A DNA stretch of 64,000 nt from Bedellia somnulentella (GCA_963576735.1 OY755183.1:17689213-17753212), one strand, 5' to 3'; shown: positions 1 through 10,245, counted from the stretch's first letter. Notes: generated by a model not told the origin, from the letters alone. Translations and numbers: made by a program.

Positions 1-224
1 AATAAGAAGGGCATGAAGGAAAATTCCCGTTTCGTTTGTGTAAATGTCGTCCCTTACTTTGTCGAGATTGACTTCCTCGAACGCGTTTATATTGTTTGTG
101 TTTTACATGAATCCAATATGGATGTTTATATCTTAGGGTGAGTATTATTGGTTTCTTTGAAACAGCTACTTATCGTAAGCTGTATGTTTGACTATTTCTG
201 TAGCCATCTCAGTATTACTTAGAA

Positions 225-290
225 TACATATACATACGCTATTTATTCCCGTTGGGGTAGGCAGAGAATGTCATTACACCAAAATTGCCA
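225..290 (-). repeat. RTE LINE 3'-tail remnant
   Basis: The minus strand reads like the RTE 3' terminus: a 'CTCTGCCTACCCC' block, a GGGA, then a TATG tail. The right-arm counterpart is about 26505-26565 on the plus strand. No coding remains. Confidence 0.55.
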
Positions 291-319
291 AAGCGGCTAC
301 ATACACTGAAACAAAACTA

Positions 320-455
320 TACATACATAAATATACTCACGGCTATATATCCGTAGAAGGGGTAACCAGAAATTCAGAATTATTCTATAGAATAATTATT
401 CTATAGCCACTTTTGGAAGTTGAGTGGGGAAGGGATTGTAAAAAAAGGTTGTTTA
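320..455 (-). repeat. SINE1 copy, 3' half only
   Basis: This is a degenerate minus-strand copy holding the tail, the 'GGCTACCCC' block and the 'CCACTTTTGGAAGTTGAG' block. The 5' half is missing. A short AT inverted sequence (ATTATTCTATAGAATAAT) lies within it. The right-arm partner is 26350-26490. Confidence 0.6.
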
Positions 456-485
456 AAATATGTTTTAAGTAACTTAACGTAAGTG

Positions 486-746
486 TGCGTAACTTGCTGT
501 GTAGTGTCAGACTAGAATAGCACTACCCCATTTCTGCCGGTGGGTGTACGTAAGAGGCGACTAACGGTATTGGGGCTTTTAAGGGACTTTTGGGCGATGC
601 GGTTGGAGACCCATCACCAACAACCATTATTTTACCATCTTTTCCCCACTCAACTTTCTAAACGTGGCTGAGGAATTTCGAATTCCTTAGCTCTGGCTAC
701 CCCTTCTAGGGATTTATAGCCGTGAGTATATGTATGTATGTATGTA
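486..746 (+). mobile_element. SINE1 copy with 12-bp target duplication
   Basis: A full 261-bp copy of the commonest short repeat in the window, ending in a TATG repeat. It is flanked by TTAACGTAAGTG at 474-485 and 747-758. The right arm (about 26320-26345) has the uninterrupted site with a single TTAACGTAAGTG, so this is a clean insertion made by target-primed reverse transcription after the arms separated. No protein is encoded. Confidence 0.85.
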
Positions 747-986
747 TTAACGTAAGTGGGAAACTTTATTAGAATAAAAATCTTAGCATTAAAGTCCCAC
801 GACTATGTTAAACTAACTCGATTGATTAGAAGCGAAGAGACTGGCAACTTCGCAACTAAGTAATTTTTATCACTCACAAGTTCTATCTGCTTCTGAGTAC
901 TCGAGTTTCTTAACGGCTCAGGGCAGTTACTTAAAGTTGATACATTAACTTAGTGAAAGCTCTTTCTGTATCATTTTATTTTGTAG

Positions 987-1244
987 AGATCCTCAGCGTT
1001 TTATGTAGGTCAATTTTACGACGTTTGTCGTCAAGGCGCTGCGAGCAGTGTAAATCGTTTATGGGAAATCATGTGCGATTTAATCCCATTGCCTGCGGAG
1101 GACCTACTCTTTGCACTGGCTTTGCGTCAACGTCATAAGGAACATATATTCCTCACTGCTACACTATCACAAGATTATATATGCGTTTTTTGCAATATTT
1201 CCTCTGCCTGTTGGAACTCTGGAAAAATTACTCGTACCACATAG
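987..1244 (+). CDS. Exon-like open frame, unknown protein (left-arm copy)
   Basis: A strong splice acceptor (pyrimidine-rich run ending TTTTGTAG at 986) is followed by 85 open codons and a TAG stop. The predicted peptide begins RSSAFYVGQFYD and contains LPAEDLLFAL and LRQRHKEHIF, with a Cys pair C-x2-C and a further Cys near its end. I do not recognise the family. The right arm carries the same 258-bp frame, also open from acceptor to stop, at 25838-26095 on the minus strand, with about nine amino-acid changes. Both copies staying open suggests recent coding, either as the last exon of a host gene or as a domesticated transposon fragment. There is no start codon in the exon, so any protein would need an upstream exon that I cannot identify. 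The changes are mostly replacing, so constraint is unproven. Confidence 0.45.
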   Translation, partial: RSSAFYVGQFYDVCRQGAASSVNRLWEIMCDLIPLPAEDLLFALALRQRHKEHIFLTATLSQDYICVFCNISSACWNSGKITRTT

Positions 1245-1406
1245 TGTAGGTTTTAAGATTGCAATCCATCTCATCTGCATGTTTACTTGAGCATTTCCAA
1301 CTGTTGGACTTTACCAGGAAGCCATTTAAATTTAAACAGTACTCGTAATATTAAGTTCTTTATACTATAACAGTGAGAGACTCGGTGAATTTTTACAAAA
1401 CCTTTT

Positions 1407-1515
1407 AAATATTTTATTTATTTTTATTTTATTTTCTTTGGAAGATTAACAGACCAATACAAACAATAAAATACTAATTATGAATACACAATACCATTTA
1501 AAAATCTTCACCCCA
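1407..1515. repeat. AT-rich insert present only in the left arm
   Basis: The right arm joins 'CCTTTTAA' directly to 'TATGCCCC', whereas the left arm has about 105 extra AT-rich bases between them. It may be a truncated LINE 3' end. There is no coding. Confidence 0.4.
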
Positions 1516-1650
1516 TATGCCCCATATACCGTGTGTACACTGTCCAAACAAAACGCGGGTCCTAAGAACACCAGGTGACAAAAATTACACGTGATGTTAA
1601 AAAGCATGGATAACTATGCCACCCCTTTGGGGATTTCCGAACGCTGACTT
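1505..1650 (+). repeat. SINE2 fragment
   Basis: It contains the SINE2 blocks 'ACACTGTCCAAACAAAACG', an ACCAGGTGAC/ACGTGATGTT hairpin pair and 'CCACCCCTTTGGGG'. It is degenerate at both ends. The partner is 25545-25670 on the minus strand. Confidence 0.6.
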
Positions 1651-1979
1651 TCAGCTGATTTGAACTTAAATTTACATAAAATTTGCACATGGTAATAGCT
1701 TAGACCCTTAGAGGTTTTAGTCAAAATATTGAGAGCTCCCATTTTCGCAAAGGCGACAAATTTAATAAGTGTCGTCAGCATTGAAAGGTTTGCTTAGCAA
1801 GTCCAAAATTCGGATGGACCTTACAATGTGCCGGTGGGAAATCCGGCCCAGACGCTCCTAGTCAGCATGTTCATTTCAATCCCAAAAACTTATTTCTTTT
1901 AACATTACACGTACCAAATGCTGTGACATTTATTTGTTAGTCTCACTTAGTTCACTGTAAGATGTGTTTAAAATAAAAC

Positions 1980-2289
1980 GTTCCAATCCTGAGTCTGGCC
2001 TACACCAATTTGACTTTTCTAAAGTCATATGTGTGGTTAATTTATCATGGTTGTTAACGGTGAGGGAAAACATCGTGAGGAAACCCACATGGCTGAGTTG
2101 TACTTAGTCATGTGACAGTGTATTCGTACAAAACGGCGATAGGCCTGCCCCCTATCACGTGAGTACACTGTCTAAGCAAAACGTTGGTACCTTCTCTGGA
2201 CACTAGATGGCGCTGCCACGTGAGTTCAGAAGTATTGGTATCCTGCCAACTCCTTCGGGGATAAACGGCGTGAACGTTTATGTTTATAT
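1980..2289 (+). mobile_element. SINE2 copy, interrupted in its tail
   Basis: A near-complete copy running from the tRNA-type region through to 'GGCGTGAACGTTTATG'. Its middle has diverged to 'GGACACTAGATGGCGCTGCC'. The LINE at 2290 is inserted in its TTTATG tail, and the tail resumes at 13621. The partner is about 24895-25210 on the minus strand. Confidence 0.75.
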
Positions 2290-2745
2290 CGCACCACATT
2301 ATCATCTACCGTCACACCAACAACACTCTTATTATACGTCTCCTGCTTATTAAATCAAAATTTGAGTTAACTCATAATAAAGTGCTATAAAATCAGTGTT
2401 AAACTGTGCCTGAAAAAGAAGTGCTGCGAAATCAAGAGTTGAACCATACATTAGATACCGTATCTAACCAAGAAAACTGCTTTTCGTGAGTAACGATCTT
2501 TAGAAAATTTGAATTTTTCACATTTAATACTTAATTTAACTGGGTAAATCACAATAAATACTTTTGAAAAATCACAAAAGAAACTAATAACGATCACGAT
2601 AAACACTGGTTGAACAAATTGTCAAAATAAATAACTACTGTCAGTGTCACACAACATTGACACATTGATGTCTTGATTGACATTACAACAAGGTTGCCAG
2701 TCTTAATATATATTATCGTGGAAACGTTCCGTTTTAAGTATAAAA

Positions 2746-3738
2746 ATGAGTACTGAGTGCGGTGCATGTAAAAATAAAATATTTTCAATAAATTTTTTGG
2801 AATGCAGTAAGTGCAGAAATATCTATGATCTTGAGTGTCTCAAGATATCGGTAGAAGAATTTAATAGCTTTTCTCAAATCTCTAAAGACAACTGGATTTG
2901 TCCCTCGTGCAAATGCCAACTACCGAAATATGACAATACTTCTACGCCTATCCGTCCAGCAGGTTCAAAGTTGGACTTAACTTACAACTACAACGCATCA
3001 GTTGAAAATATAAATTTAGTAAGAGGAAGTCAAAATGCCAAAAATAGAGATGAAAGCAACCCAATCTTCATGCTCATTGAAGAAATACGTCAACTCAGAG
3101 AGGAAGTTAAAGAGCTCAAATCAACTATTTACAGCAATAACATTGTCTATCTACAAAAAATAAAAGAACAAGCTACAGAGATAGACCTACTTAAGCACTC
3201 AATGACGCAAATGGAAGCAAAACTCAATTACCAGAGCCAATCAATGCTATCAAATGAACTAGAAATTGTAGGGATCCCAGAGTTACCGAATGAGAATCTT
3301 AGTCACATTGCGATACTGGTTTCCAAAAAAACAGGAACTGATTTAAAAATTGAGGACATAGACGGGATTTCAAGAATTGGACCCCTAAAACTGGCAAATA
3401 AATTCCCAAGACCTATTATAGTAAAACTATTGAGAAAACAAAAAAAAGAGGAACTTCTTAAGAGCATCAAAAGTCGACCTAAATTAACCACAAACGGTAT
3501 CACGGAAGGACCTGAAAACAAGATTTATGTAAATGAAAGACTAACCAAAGAAAATCGTACTCTTTTTCGTGAAGCTAGGGCAAGAGCAAACTTACATCAA
3601 TTTCGATACTGCTGGACAAAGGATGGTTCTATCCTTGTACGAAAATCAGAAGGTAAATCCGTTATTAATATACGTTCTACTGATGACTTGGACAAGTACA
3701 TTGGGAGTAAGGCGCCAAATGAAGTTCTATCTAGCTAA
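2746..3738 (+). CDS. LINE ORF1 protein with PHD-like zinc finger
   Basis: This 330-residue protein is probably the RNA-binding or chaperone partner of the element's RT. Residues 1-60 form a PHD-like cysteine cluster: CGAC, CSKC, then NIYDLEC and WICPSC. The position normally occupied by the zinc-binding His of a PHD finger is Asp (codon GAT, one change from CAT), which may weaken zinc binding. Residues about 105-165 are rich in E/K/L and fit a coiled coil. Residues about 175-300 resemble the RRM-like/C-terminal region of LINE ORF1 proteins (VGIPE, GISRIG, IIVKL, YVNERLT). The frame is intact, with ATG at 2746 the first in-frame start. PHD-containing ORF1 is known in CR1-group LINEs. ORF2 lies beyond the BEL insertion. 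Confidence 0.8.
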   Translation: MSTECGACKNKIFSINFLECSKCRNIYDLECLKISVEEFNSFSQISKDNWICPSCKCQLPKYDNTSTPIRPAGSKLDLTYNYNASVENINLVRGSQNAKNRDESNPIFMLIEEIRQLREEVKELKSTIYSNNIVYLQKIKEQATEIDLLKHSMTQMEAKLNYQSQSMLSNELEIVGIPELPNENLSHIAILVSKKTGTDLKIEDIDGISRIGPLKLANKFPRPIIVKLLRKQKKEELLKSIKSRPKLTTNGITEGPENKIYVNERLTKENRTLFREARARANLHQFRYCWTKDGSILVRKSEGKSVINIRSTDDLDKYIGSKAPNEVLSS

Positions 3739-4233
3739 ATTCACCCTGTTATGGATAACCGATATCTTAATTTTATATGTAATTTGAATACCTGGAATTT
3801 TTTTAGTAGTTCCTATTTTACCTAAAACTTATTTAATAGCTGTAATTTTATTCTCAGTCGGGGTATTGCTCGTAATGTTTATAGGAAAAATTAATATGGA
3901 ACCTTTAGTTTTACACGTCATTATCTTAATGAATGTGCATGAATACTGTCTAATGAATGTTTTGTTTTTATTAATTGAGGAATGTCATAATTTATTATCC
4001 AAAAAAAATATACTGTCAATATTTGAATACTGTGCAAAACACATACACATTTTATTACGTAAGTTACAATTTAACTCACTAAAAATTTATCCACACATAT
4101 ACACTCACTACACAAACATACCTAAAGATTATTCAAATAGTTATAAAAAATTGCATAAAAATATTAACTTGTTGCTATTGCTAGCTGTGCGATTGGTAGT
4201 TGTAGTCTTGTTTCTTTGTCGCCGTAATCTGGG
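3739..4233 (+). other. LINE region between ORF1 and the BEL insertion
   Basis: Non-coding, AT-rich spacer of the host LINE. It continues after the BEL element at 10251, so the original ORF1-ORF2 spacer was about 570 bp. Short open frames here show no recognisable motif. Confidence 0.6.
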
Positions 4234-4405
4234 TGTTAAGTTTACTTTAATAGATTAATATTAAATTGTTTCTCCACTGTGTCACTAGATGGCGTTGGCC
4301 ACTGTTTGTACATCGCGGTATCGAAGTTTTTCTATGTCTGTATATATAGGCTGGTTTGATACAATAAAGTTAAGTTGCAAACTAGAAGTGGTTTTATTTT
4401 ATACA
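4234..4405 (+). repeat. BEL 5' LTR
   Basis: 172 bp, TG...CA ends, every base the same as 10074-10245. It contains TATATATAGG (TATA-like) and AATAAAG (polyA-signal-like) near its 3' end. Confidence 0.93.
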
Positions 4406-4422
4406 TGGTCCTTCGTAGTCGG
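4406..4422 (+). promoter_or_regulatory. BEL primer-binding site
   Basis: TGGTCCTTCGTAGTCGG starts immediately after the LTR with the TGG expected to pair with a tRNA CCA end. I cannot assign the tRNA from memory. Confidence 0.7.
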
Positions 4423-4620
4423 ATAAATAGTGAAGTGAAATAATCGGATAAATAGTGAAGTGAAATAAATAGTGAAGTAGTAGTGCAGTGACTAGTAAAG
4501 TGCACCCATTATTGGATCATTAAAGGATTGCAGTGAGGAATAAAGTGCACCCATTGGATCATTTAAGGATTGCAGTGAGGAATAAAGTGCACCCATTGGA
4601 TCATTTAAGGATTGCAGTGT
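4419..4620 (+). repeat. Tandem repeats in the BEL leader
   Basis: There are two units of about 24 bp (GGATAAATAGTGAAGTGAAA...), then about two and a half units of 40-42 bp built on AATAAAGTGCACCCATTGGA and GGATTGCAGTG. They are non-coding and lie between the primer site and gag. Confidence 0.8.
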
Positions 4621-4810
4621 ACAATTGGATTACGTTGTGTTGAGTGACTAGTAAAGTAAGTGCGCAAATCGGATTACGTGCTGTGTTGAGAAAGTAATAA
4701 AGTGAGTGCGCAAGTTGGCTTACGGTTGGATAATTTCGTGATATATTGAATTTGGACTTGAGAAAATTTGAGAACTGTTCTTCGACTTAGGAAATTTCAA
4801 AACAACGACT

Positions 4811-5506
4811 ATGACGACAGAGGTTCAAACGTGTATAGATATAGCAAAAAGAATAGAAAAGTTGAGTGTCAATACAAAAAAAAGCGCGAAAGCTAAAATT
4901 ACTAGAGGTTATTTAGAAACCCGAACAGAATTATTGGAAAGTTATTGGTTAGAATTTACAGAAAAGCACAGACACGTCAAAAACATTAACGAAGATGTCT
5001 TGAAACAGCTCAAATTCGATGTAGATGCCCATTATGAACAGACAGAAGATATTTATTTGGAACTTAAAACGCTAATTAAAGATGCTCAATTCAATATTGC
5101 AAGTGCAGCTGCAACTCAGGAGGCAAGATCCTCGAAGGAAATTTCAAGTGATTCCAAGAAGTCTATAGAAACCATTAAACCGAGACCAAGATTGCCACCT
5201 ATTAATATACCAACATTTGTAGGTGACTATAGCCAGTGGATGAGTTTTAAAGATATTTTCAAATCTCTTATTCACAATGACCCGAGTCTAACCCAGGTAG
5301 AGAAACATCACTATTTGAAATCTGCGGTAGCTGGTGAAGCAGCAAGTTTACTCAAACATTTGGCTGTCACTGAAGCTAACTATGATGAAGCTTGGAAAAC
5401 TTTAGAATCGAGGTACAATAATAAAAGAATAATAGTTAATAATATACTGAACCGACTCTTGAATCAGAAAAAATTGGCTTATGAATCATCTACAGGGTTG
5501 AAATAA
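4811..5506 (+). pseudogene. BEL gag, N-terminal part ending at an internal stop
   Basis: From ATG 4811 the frame encodes 231 residues of a BEL-type Gag: an N-terminal helical region, then RPRLPPINIPTFVGDYSQW (capsid-like start), GEAASLL and ESRYNNKR, which are recognisable in Pao/BEL Gag proteins. It stops at TAA 5504-5506, inside the conserved capsid region. The same frame resumes at once and continues for almost 1500 codons, so this is one nonsense codon and not a frameshift. Being far upstream of the zinc knuckle and protease, the stop does not look like a programmed gag-pol boundary. It is probably a recent inactivating mutation; readthrough is less likely. Confidence 0.85.
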
Positions 5507-8500
5507 TTATTGGACACAACAAAAGAAAGCTTACATTCTCTGACTAACTTCGATGTTGAAACTACCAAATGGGATGCTATTATAATTCATATTGTGGTTT
5601 CAAAATTGGATGTTGAAACACATAAACAATGGGAACAATCCTTGGGCTCTACTACAGAAATTCCATCATTTCACCAATTGTATAATTTTATAGAAGGGCG
5701 TTTTAGAACATTAGAAATGATTATGAACTCACGAGAACTAAACAAGAATTATCCATATAGAAAGGAAAGTCACAAAACAACGCCTACAGCACAGAAAGAC
5801 AATGCTATTAAAACGTTTATTTCAGAAGTGCAAAACGCTTGCTCTTACTGTCAACAAAGCCACTTCATATGTCATTGTAAAGAGTTTGCAGCCTTAGATA
5901 TTGCAGCAAGACAAGTGTTTATAAAGAACAACAACTTGTGCTTCAACTGTTTGGCAAAGGGTCACTCAGTCCATAATTGTAGACAAAGCACAACCTGTAA
6001 AAAATGTGGTAGACGTCATCATACGTTACTACATCAAACTAAAGAAAATAAATTAGAACCCACAATCACAGCGACAACTGAGAACAACACAGCTAATGAA
6101 AATGTCAATGACTCGGTCACGATGAAAGCAGAGGCTGAAAATACACAAATTATTTTAGCAACAGCAAAGATTACTATACAAGCTAGAAACGGCAGCAGTG
6201 TCGTTCTTCGAGCCCTTATCGACCAAGGTTCTCAAGCGTCTTTTGTGACAGAAGAAGCAGCACAATTACTGAATCTCAAACGCACGTCAGTAACGGGAAA
6301 TGTCACAGGCATATCTAATAACGCGGTACCTATTAAGTCATTTGTGACTTTAAACATAGGCACACTCACAGTTACTGCTTACATATTAAGAAGACTCACA
6401 TCTTTGTTACCGTCACGAGAATTCTCCTCAGCCTGGCCATTAGCTAAGCACTTGGATCTTGCTGATCCCGAGTTTCACAAGCCAGGACCTATAGATGTTT
6501 TGCTTGGTGCCGAAGTGCACGCTCAAATTCTGCTTGATGGTATACATAGACACCAATCTCTCATTGCGGTCAACTCAAGACTAGGTTGGCTAATATCTGG
6601 CAAAGTCTCAACAACGGAAACCCACAACTTTGTCACGGCACATGCTTATACTGAATCCACGGATCAATTGCTTCGGCAATTCTGGGAAATAGAAGAATAT
6701 CCTCCTGAAAGAAAACCATTATCGAAATTGGAAATTTTATGTGAAGAACACTACAGACGTACTCAATCACGAAATGTCGATGGTCGATATGTTGTTAACT
6801 TACCTTTTAAAGAAGAATCTCCTACTAACCTAGGAGACTCCAGGTCACTTGCAATCAGTCGTCTATATCAGATGGAGAAGCGTTTTATGCATAAACCTGA
6901 ACTCAAAGAAGAATATTGTAAATTTATGAGACAATATGAAGCAGAAGGTCACATGAAGCTCATTCCGGAAGAAAAAACAAAATTAAATGAACAAATACCT
7001 GAAAAGGAAACAAACCAAGATAAATATTACTTACCTCATCATGCAATATTGAGACCTATGAGTATCAGCACGAAACTTCGAGTAGTTTTTGATGCAAGTG
7101 CTAAACCTGAATTAGGAAATGCGTTAAATGATGAGTTGATGATAGGTCCACCTTTGCAACAAGACCTACGAAACTTAATTATCAGATGGAGACAACACAA
7201 ATATTGTCTTATAGCAGACATTCAACAAATGTATCGACAAATTCTTGTTTCGAAAGAAGATGTTAATTATCAACGGATATTCTGGCGTGAAGAAATGCAA
7301 GATCCAATTAAAGAATATCAATTGCTCACCGTCACATATGGCACATCCTGTGCACCATTTTTGGCTATAAGAACCTTGCATCAACTTGCTAATGATGAAA
7401 GTAAGAATTATCCACACGAAGCTAATATTTTAAAAACTGATTTTTATATGGATGATCTAATGACCGGTGCGTCTACTGAAGAGGAAACTGCAAAACTACA
7501 AAAACGTTTGACAGAGTTGTTAGCTTGCGGCGGCTTCAAGTTACACAAGTGGGCAACGAATAGTGAAAAAGTGTTTAATCAAATTCCTGATCCTATACAA
7601 GGATCTAAAAGTGCAGTGAATATCAAACTTGAACACTCAGTGAAAACTCTAGGTATAAAGTGGAATCCTCAATGTGATAAGTTTGAACTCCAGGTAGGAT
7701 TAGACTTTAAAACTGATTTTGTAACAAAAAGAACTGTATTATCGGCTATTGCTAAGACATTTGACCCCTTGGGTTGGTTAGCCCCAACAGTTATACTTTT
7801 AAAAATATTTCTACAAAAATTATGGTTAGCTGGTTTAGGTTGGGACGATGAGTTACCTGAACAACTAAAGCATGTATGGTTGTGTTATGTAAATGAATTT
7901 GCTGATTCCCCTGTTATAACTATTCCAAGATGGTATACAACTGTAGACACCAATAGTACAATTGAACTACACGGTTTTTGTGATGCTTCCTGTGCAGCAT
8001 ACGCTTGTGTGGTGTACTTGAGAGTTTGGGATGGTAGTGATATAAGTATAAGATTGGTATCCGCAAAAGCCAAACCGGCTCCCGTGAAACAAATATCACT
8101 GCCACGGCTCGAACTCTTGGGTGCTGTTCTGCTGACCAGGTTGCTATTAGAAGTAAAAACTAATTTAAACATAAGTGATGATAAGGTATTTGCTTGGACT
8201 GATTCTACCATAGTATTAGCTTGGCTGCGTAAAATTCCTAGTAATTGGACAACATTTGTTGCTAATCGTACCTCTGAAATTCTGATGACAATGAACTCCA
8301 GTCAGTGGCATCATGTGAAGTCCGCTGATAATCCTGCTGATTTAGCATCTCGTGGAATATTGCCCTGTGAATTGAGTCAATCCATACTATGGTGGGAAGG
8401 CCCAAACTTTTTAAGAAGTAAAGAAACAATAATCTTTGAGGATAATATTTTACCAGAAATTAATCTAGAAGCTAAGACAAGATTATCTGTGTTAGTTTGT

Positions 8501-10000
8501 TCAAAGGACGAAAATCCTTATTTCAATAGATTCTCTAGTCTTTGTAAGTTAGTACGAGTAACTGCTTATTGTTTAAGATTTCGCAAACTTTGTAAATTAA
8601 AAATTGTAAAAAATGAAACATTACCACCTTTTCTAACTGCAAAAGAACTGAATTCTGCTTTAAATGCTTGCATAAAACTGTCTCAATACATCCATTTTAA
8701 GGAAGAAATAGATTTATTAGTACAATCTAAGACTGTTTCTAAACATAGTAAATTGTTTGCTTTGAATCCTTATTTAGATCAGAATAATATTTTAAGAGTT
8801 GGAGGCAGACTTGTTAATGCCCTTGTACCAAAGGATATTAAATCACCTGTTTTATTATGTAATAACTCTCATCTAACTGAACTCATTGTCTCTGAGGCCC
8901 ACAAGAAAACTTTGCACGGGGGGATTCAACTCACTCTTAATTATGTTCGATATAAATATTGGATTATTCGTGCGAAACACGTTGTCAAGAAAATAATTCG
9001 TAAATGTGTTGTCTGTCATAAGTATAGCGCTAAACCGATTGCTCCCTTTATGGGTGATTTGCCCAAATTTAGAGTCACACCAGCGCGTCCTTTTCTCACT
9101 AGTGGAGTAGATTATGCTGGTCCTTTTTCTTTAAAACTTTACCCCGGTAGATGTACCAGAACTTTCAAAGCTTATATTGCTTTATTTATTTGTGCTGTTA
9201 CCAAGGCAATACACTTAGAATTAGTTAGTGATCTGACTTCAACTGCATTTTTAGCAGCTTTTCGACGCTTCACCTCACGCCGTGGCCACTGCCAAGATCT
9301 TTGGAGTGACTGTGGCACTAATTTTATAGGAGCTTCTCGAGAGTTAGATTCAAAATTTAAAAATTTAAAATCTTCTGTTGTCTTGGAAATCGCAGAACTT
9401 CTTGCAAAAGACCAAACTACTTGGCACTTCATACCCCCAGGAGCCCCTCACTTTGGTGGATTGTGGGAGTCTGGTATTAAGTCCATCAAAGGGCACCTCA
9501 AACGGGTGATTGGGCAAACGCTACTTACTTTTGAGCAATTCTCCACGCTTCTTTCTCAGGTTGAAGCTTGTGTTAATTCACGACCTTTGACTTTGATAGA
9601 TCCAACCTTAGATGAAACTCCACTAACGCCAGGTCACTTTTTAATTGGAGAACCACCAATAGTTGTACCCGAAGAAAACTTGATTGACACTAAATTAACC
9701 CATATAGATAGATGGCGTATTGTTCAAAGATTTGTACAAACTCTATGGCAACGATGGCAAACAGAATATTTGTTAAATCTGCAGCATCGTTACAAATGGT
9801 ACAAACATACTCCTGACTTACCAATAGGAACAGTAGTCTTAGTTAAGGATGATCGACTTCCCCCTGGCAAATGGCTTTTAGGTAGAATTATAGAAAAACA
9901 TCCCGGTGCGGATGGAGTCACCAGAGTTGTAACTCTTCAATACAAAAATAATATTTTTAAACGGCCCGTAACTAAATTATGTCCTTTGCCTATCGATTAA
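5507..10000 (+). CDS. BEL gag C-terminus and Pol polyprotein
   Basis: This is in frame with the upstream Gag and open to TAA at 9998-10000. Domains in order: the rest of capsid; zinc knuckles near 5845-6030 (CFNCLAKGHSVHNC, CKKCGRRHH); a BEL-type aspartic protease with LIDQGSQ near 6215; RT from about 7060 with VVFDAS, YGTSCAPF and the catalytic YMDD near 7447; RNase H from about 7960 (FCDAS, WTDST, SADNPADLASRG); the integrase HHCC domain near 8890-9020 (HGG...CVVC); and the integrase core with its acidic residues (YAGPF, SDCGTNF, and PHFGGLWESGIKSIK near 9445). No further stops are present. Apart from the gag stop, the enzyme set looks complete. It would copy element RNA in cytoplasmic particles and integrate the DNA. 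Confidence 0.93.
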   Translation, partial: LLDTTKESLHSLTNFDVETTKWDAIIIHIVVSKLDVETHKQWEQSLGSTTEIPSFHQLYNFIEGRFRTLEMIMNSRELNKNYPYRKESHKTTPTAQKDNAIKTFISEVQNACSYCQQSHFICHCKEFAALDIAARQVFIKNNNLCFNCLAKGHSVHNCRQSTTCKKCGRRHHTLLHQTKENKLEPTITATTENNTANENVNDSVTMKAEAENTQIILATAKITIQARNGSSVVLRALIDQGSQASFVTEEAAQLLNLKRTSVTGNVTGISNNAVPIKSFVTLNIGTLTVTAYILRRLTSLLPSREFSSAWPLAKHLDLADPEFHKPGPIDVLLGAEVHAQILLDGIHRHQSLIAVNSRLGWLISGKVSTTETHNFVTAHAYTESTDQLLRQFWEIEEYPPERKPLSKLEILCEEHYRRTQSRNVDGRYVVNLPFKEESPTNLGDSRSLAISRLYQMEKRFMHKPELKEEYCKFMRQYEAEGHMKLIPEEKTKLNEQIPEKETNQDKYYLPHHAILRPMSISTKLRVVFDASAKPELGNALNDELMIGPPLQQDLRNLIIRWRQHKYCLIADIQQMYRQILVSKEDVNYQRIFWREEMQDPIKEYQLLTVTYGTSCAPFLAIRTLHQLANDESKNYPHEANILKTDFYMDDLMTGASTEEETAKLQKRLTELLACGGFKLHKWATNSEKVFNQIPDPIQGSKSAVNIKLEHSVKTLGIKWNPQCDKFELQVGLDFKTDFVTKRTVLSAIAKTFDPLGWLAPTVILLKIFLQKLWLAGLGWDDELPEQLKHVWLCYVNEFADSPVITIPRWYTTVDTNSTIELHGFCDASCAAYACVVYLRVWDGSDISIRLVSAKAKPAPVKQISLPRLELLGAVLLTRLLLEVKTNLNISDDKVFAWTDSTIVLAWLRKIPSNWTTFVANRTSEILMTMNSSQWHHVKSADNPADLASRGILPCELSQSILWWEGPNFLRSKETIIFEDNILPEINLEAKTRLSVLVCSKDENPYFNRFSSLCKLVRVTAYCLRFRKLCKLKIVKNETLPPFLTAKELNSALNACIKLSQYIHFKEEIDLLVQSKTVSKHSKLFALNPYLDQNNILRVGGRLVNALVPKDIKSPVLLCNNSHLTELIVSEAHKKTLHGGIQLTLNYVRYKYWIIRAKHVVKKIIRKCVVCHKYSAKPIAPFMGDLPKFRVTPARPFLTSGVDYAGPFSLKLYPGRCTRTFKAYIALFICAVTKAIHLELVSDLTSTAFLAAFRRFTSRRGHCQDLWSDCGTNFIGASRELDSKFKNLKSSVVLEIAELLAKDQTTWHFIPPGAPHFGGLWESGIKSIKGHLKRVIGQTLLTFEQFSTLLSQVEACVNSRPLTLIDPTLDETPLTPGHFLIGEPPIVVPEENLIDTKLTHIDRWRIVQRFVQTLWQRWQTEYLLNLQHRYKWYKHTPDLPIGTVVLVKDDRLPPGKWLLGRIIEKHPGADGVTRVVTLQYKNNIFKRPVTKLCPLPID

Positions 10001-10051
10001 ATATGTTGTACCAATCAATTCAGATTAAAATTTTTCTTTTTTTGAAGAACG

Positions 10052-10073
10052 TGATCGTTCTTGGGCCCCGGCA
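10052..10073 (+). promoter_or_regulatory. Candidate BEL polypurine-tract region
   Basis: The 3' LTR is preceded by TTGGGCCCCGGCA, and a small hairpin (GAACGTGATCGTTC) lies just upstream. The purine tract is short and broken, so the plus-strand priming site is uncertain. Confidence 0.3.
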
Positions 10074-10245
10074 TGTTAAGTTTACTTTAATAGATTAATA
10101 TTAAATTGTTTCTCCACTGTGTCACTAGATGGCGTTGGCCACTGTTTGTACATCGCGGTATCGAAGTTTTTCTATGTCTGTATATATAGGCTGGTTTGAT
10201 ACAATAAAGTTAAGTTGCAAACTAGAAGTGGTTTTATTTTATACA
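10074..10245 (+). repeat. BEL 3' LTR
   Basis: It is identical to 4234-4405 over all 172 positions and is followed by the target duplication CTGGG. Confidence 0.93.

Larger units (their letters stand above)
4234..10245 (+). mobile_element. BEL/Pao LTR retrotransposon, complete
   Basis: Two identical 172-bp LTRs (TGTTAAG...TTATACA) flank a gag-pol region. The host duplication is CTGGG at 4229-4233 and 10246-10250, the 5 bp typical of BEL elements. It is inserted between ORF1 and ORF2 of a LINE in the same orientation. Identical LTRs imply a very recent insertion. Despite that, gag has an in-frame stop. Confidence 0.95.
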
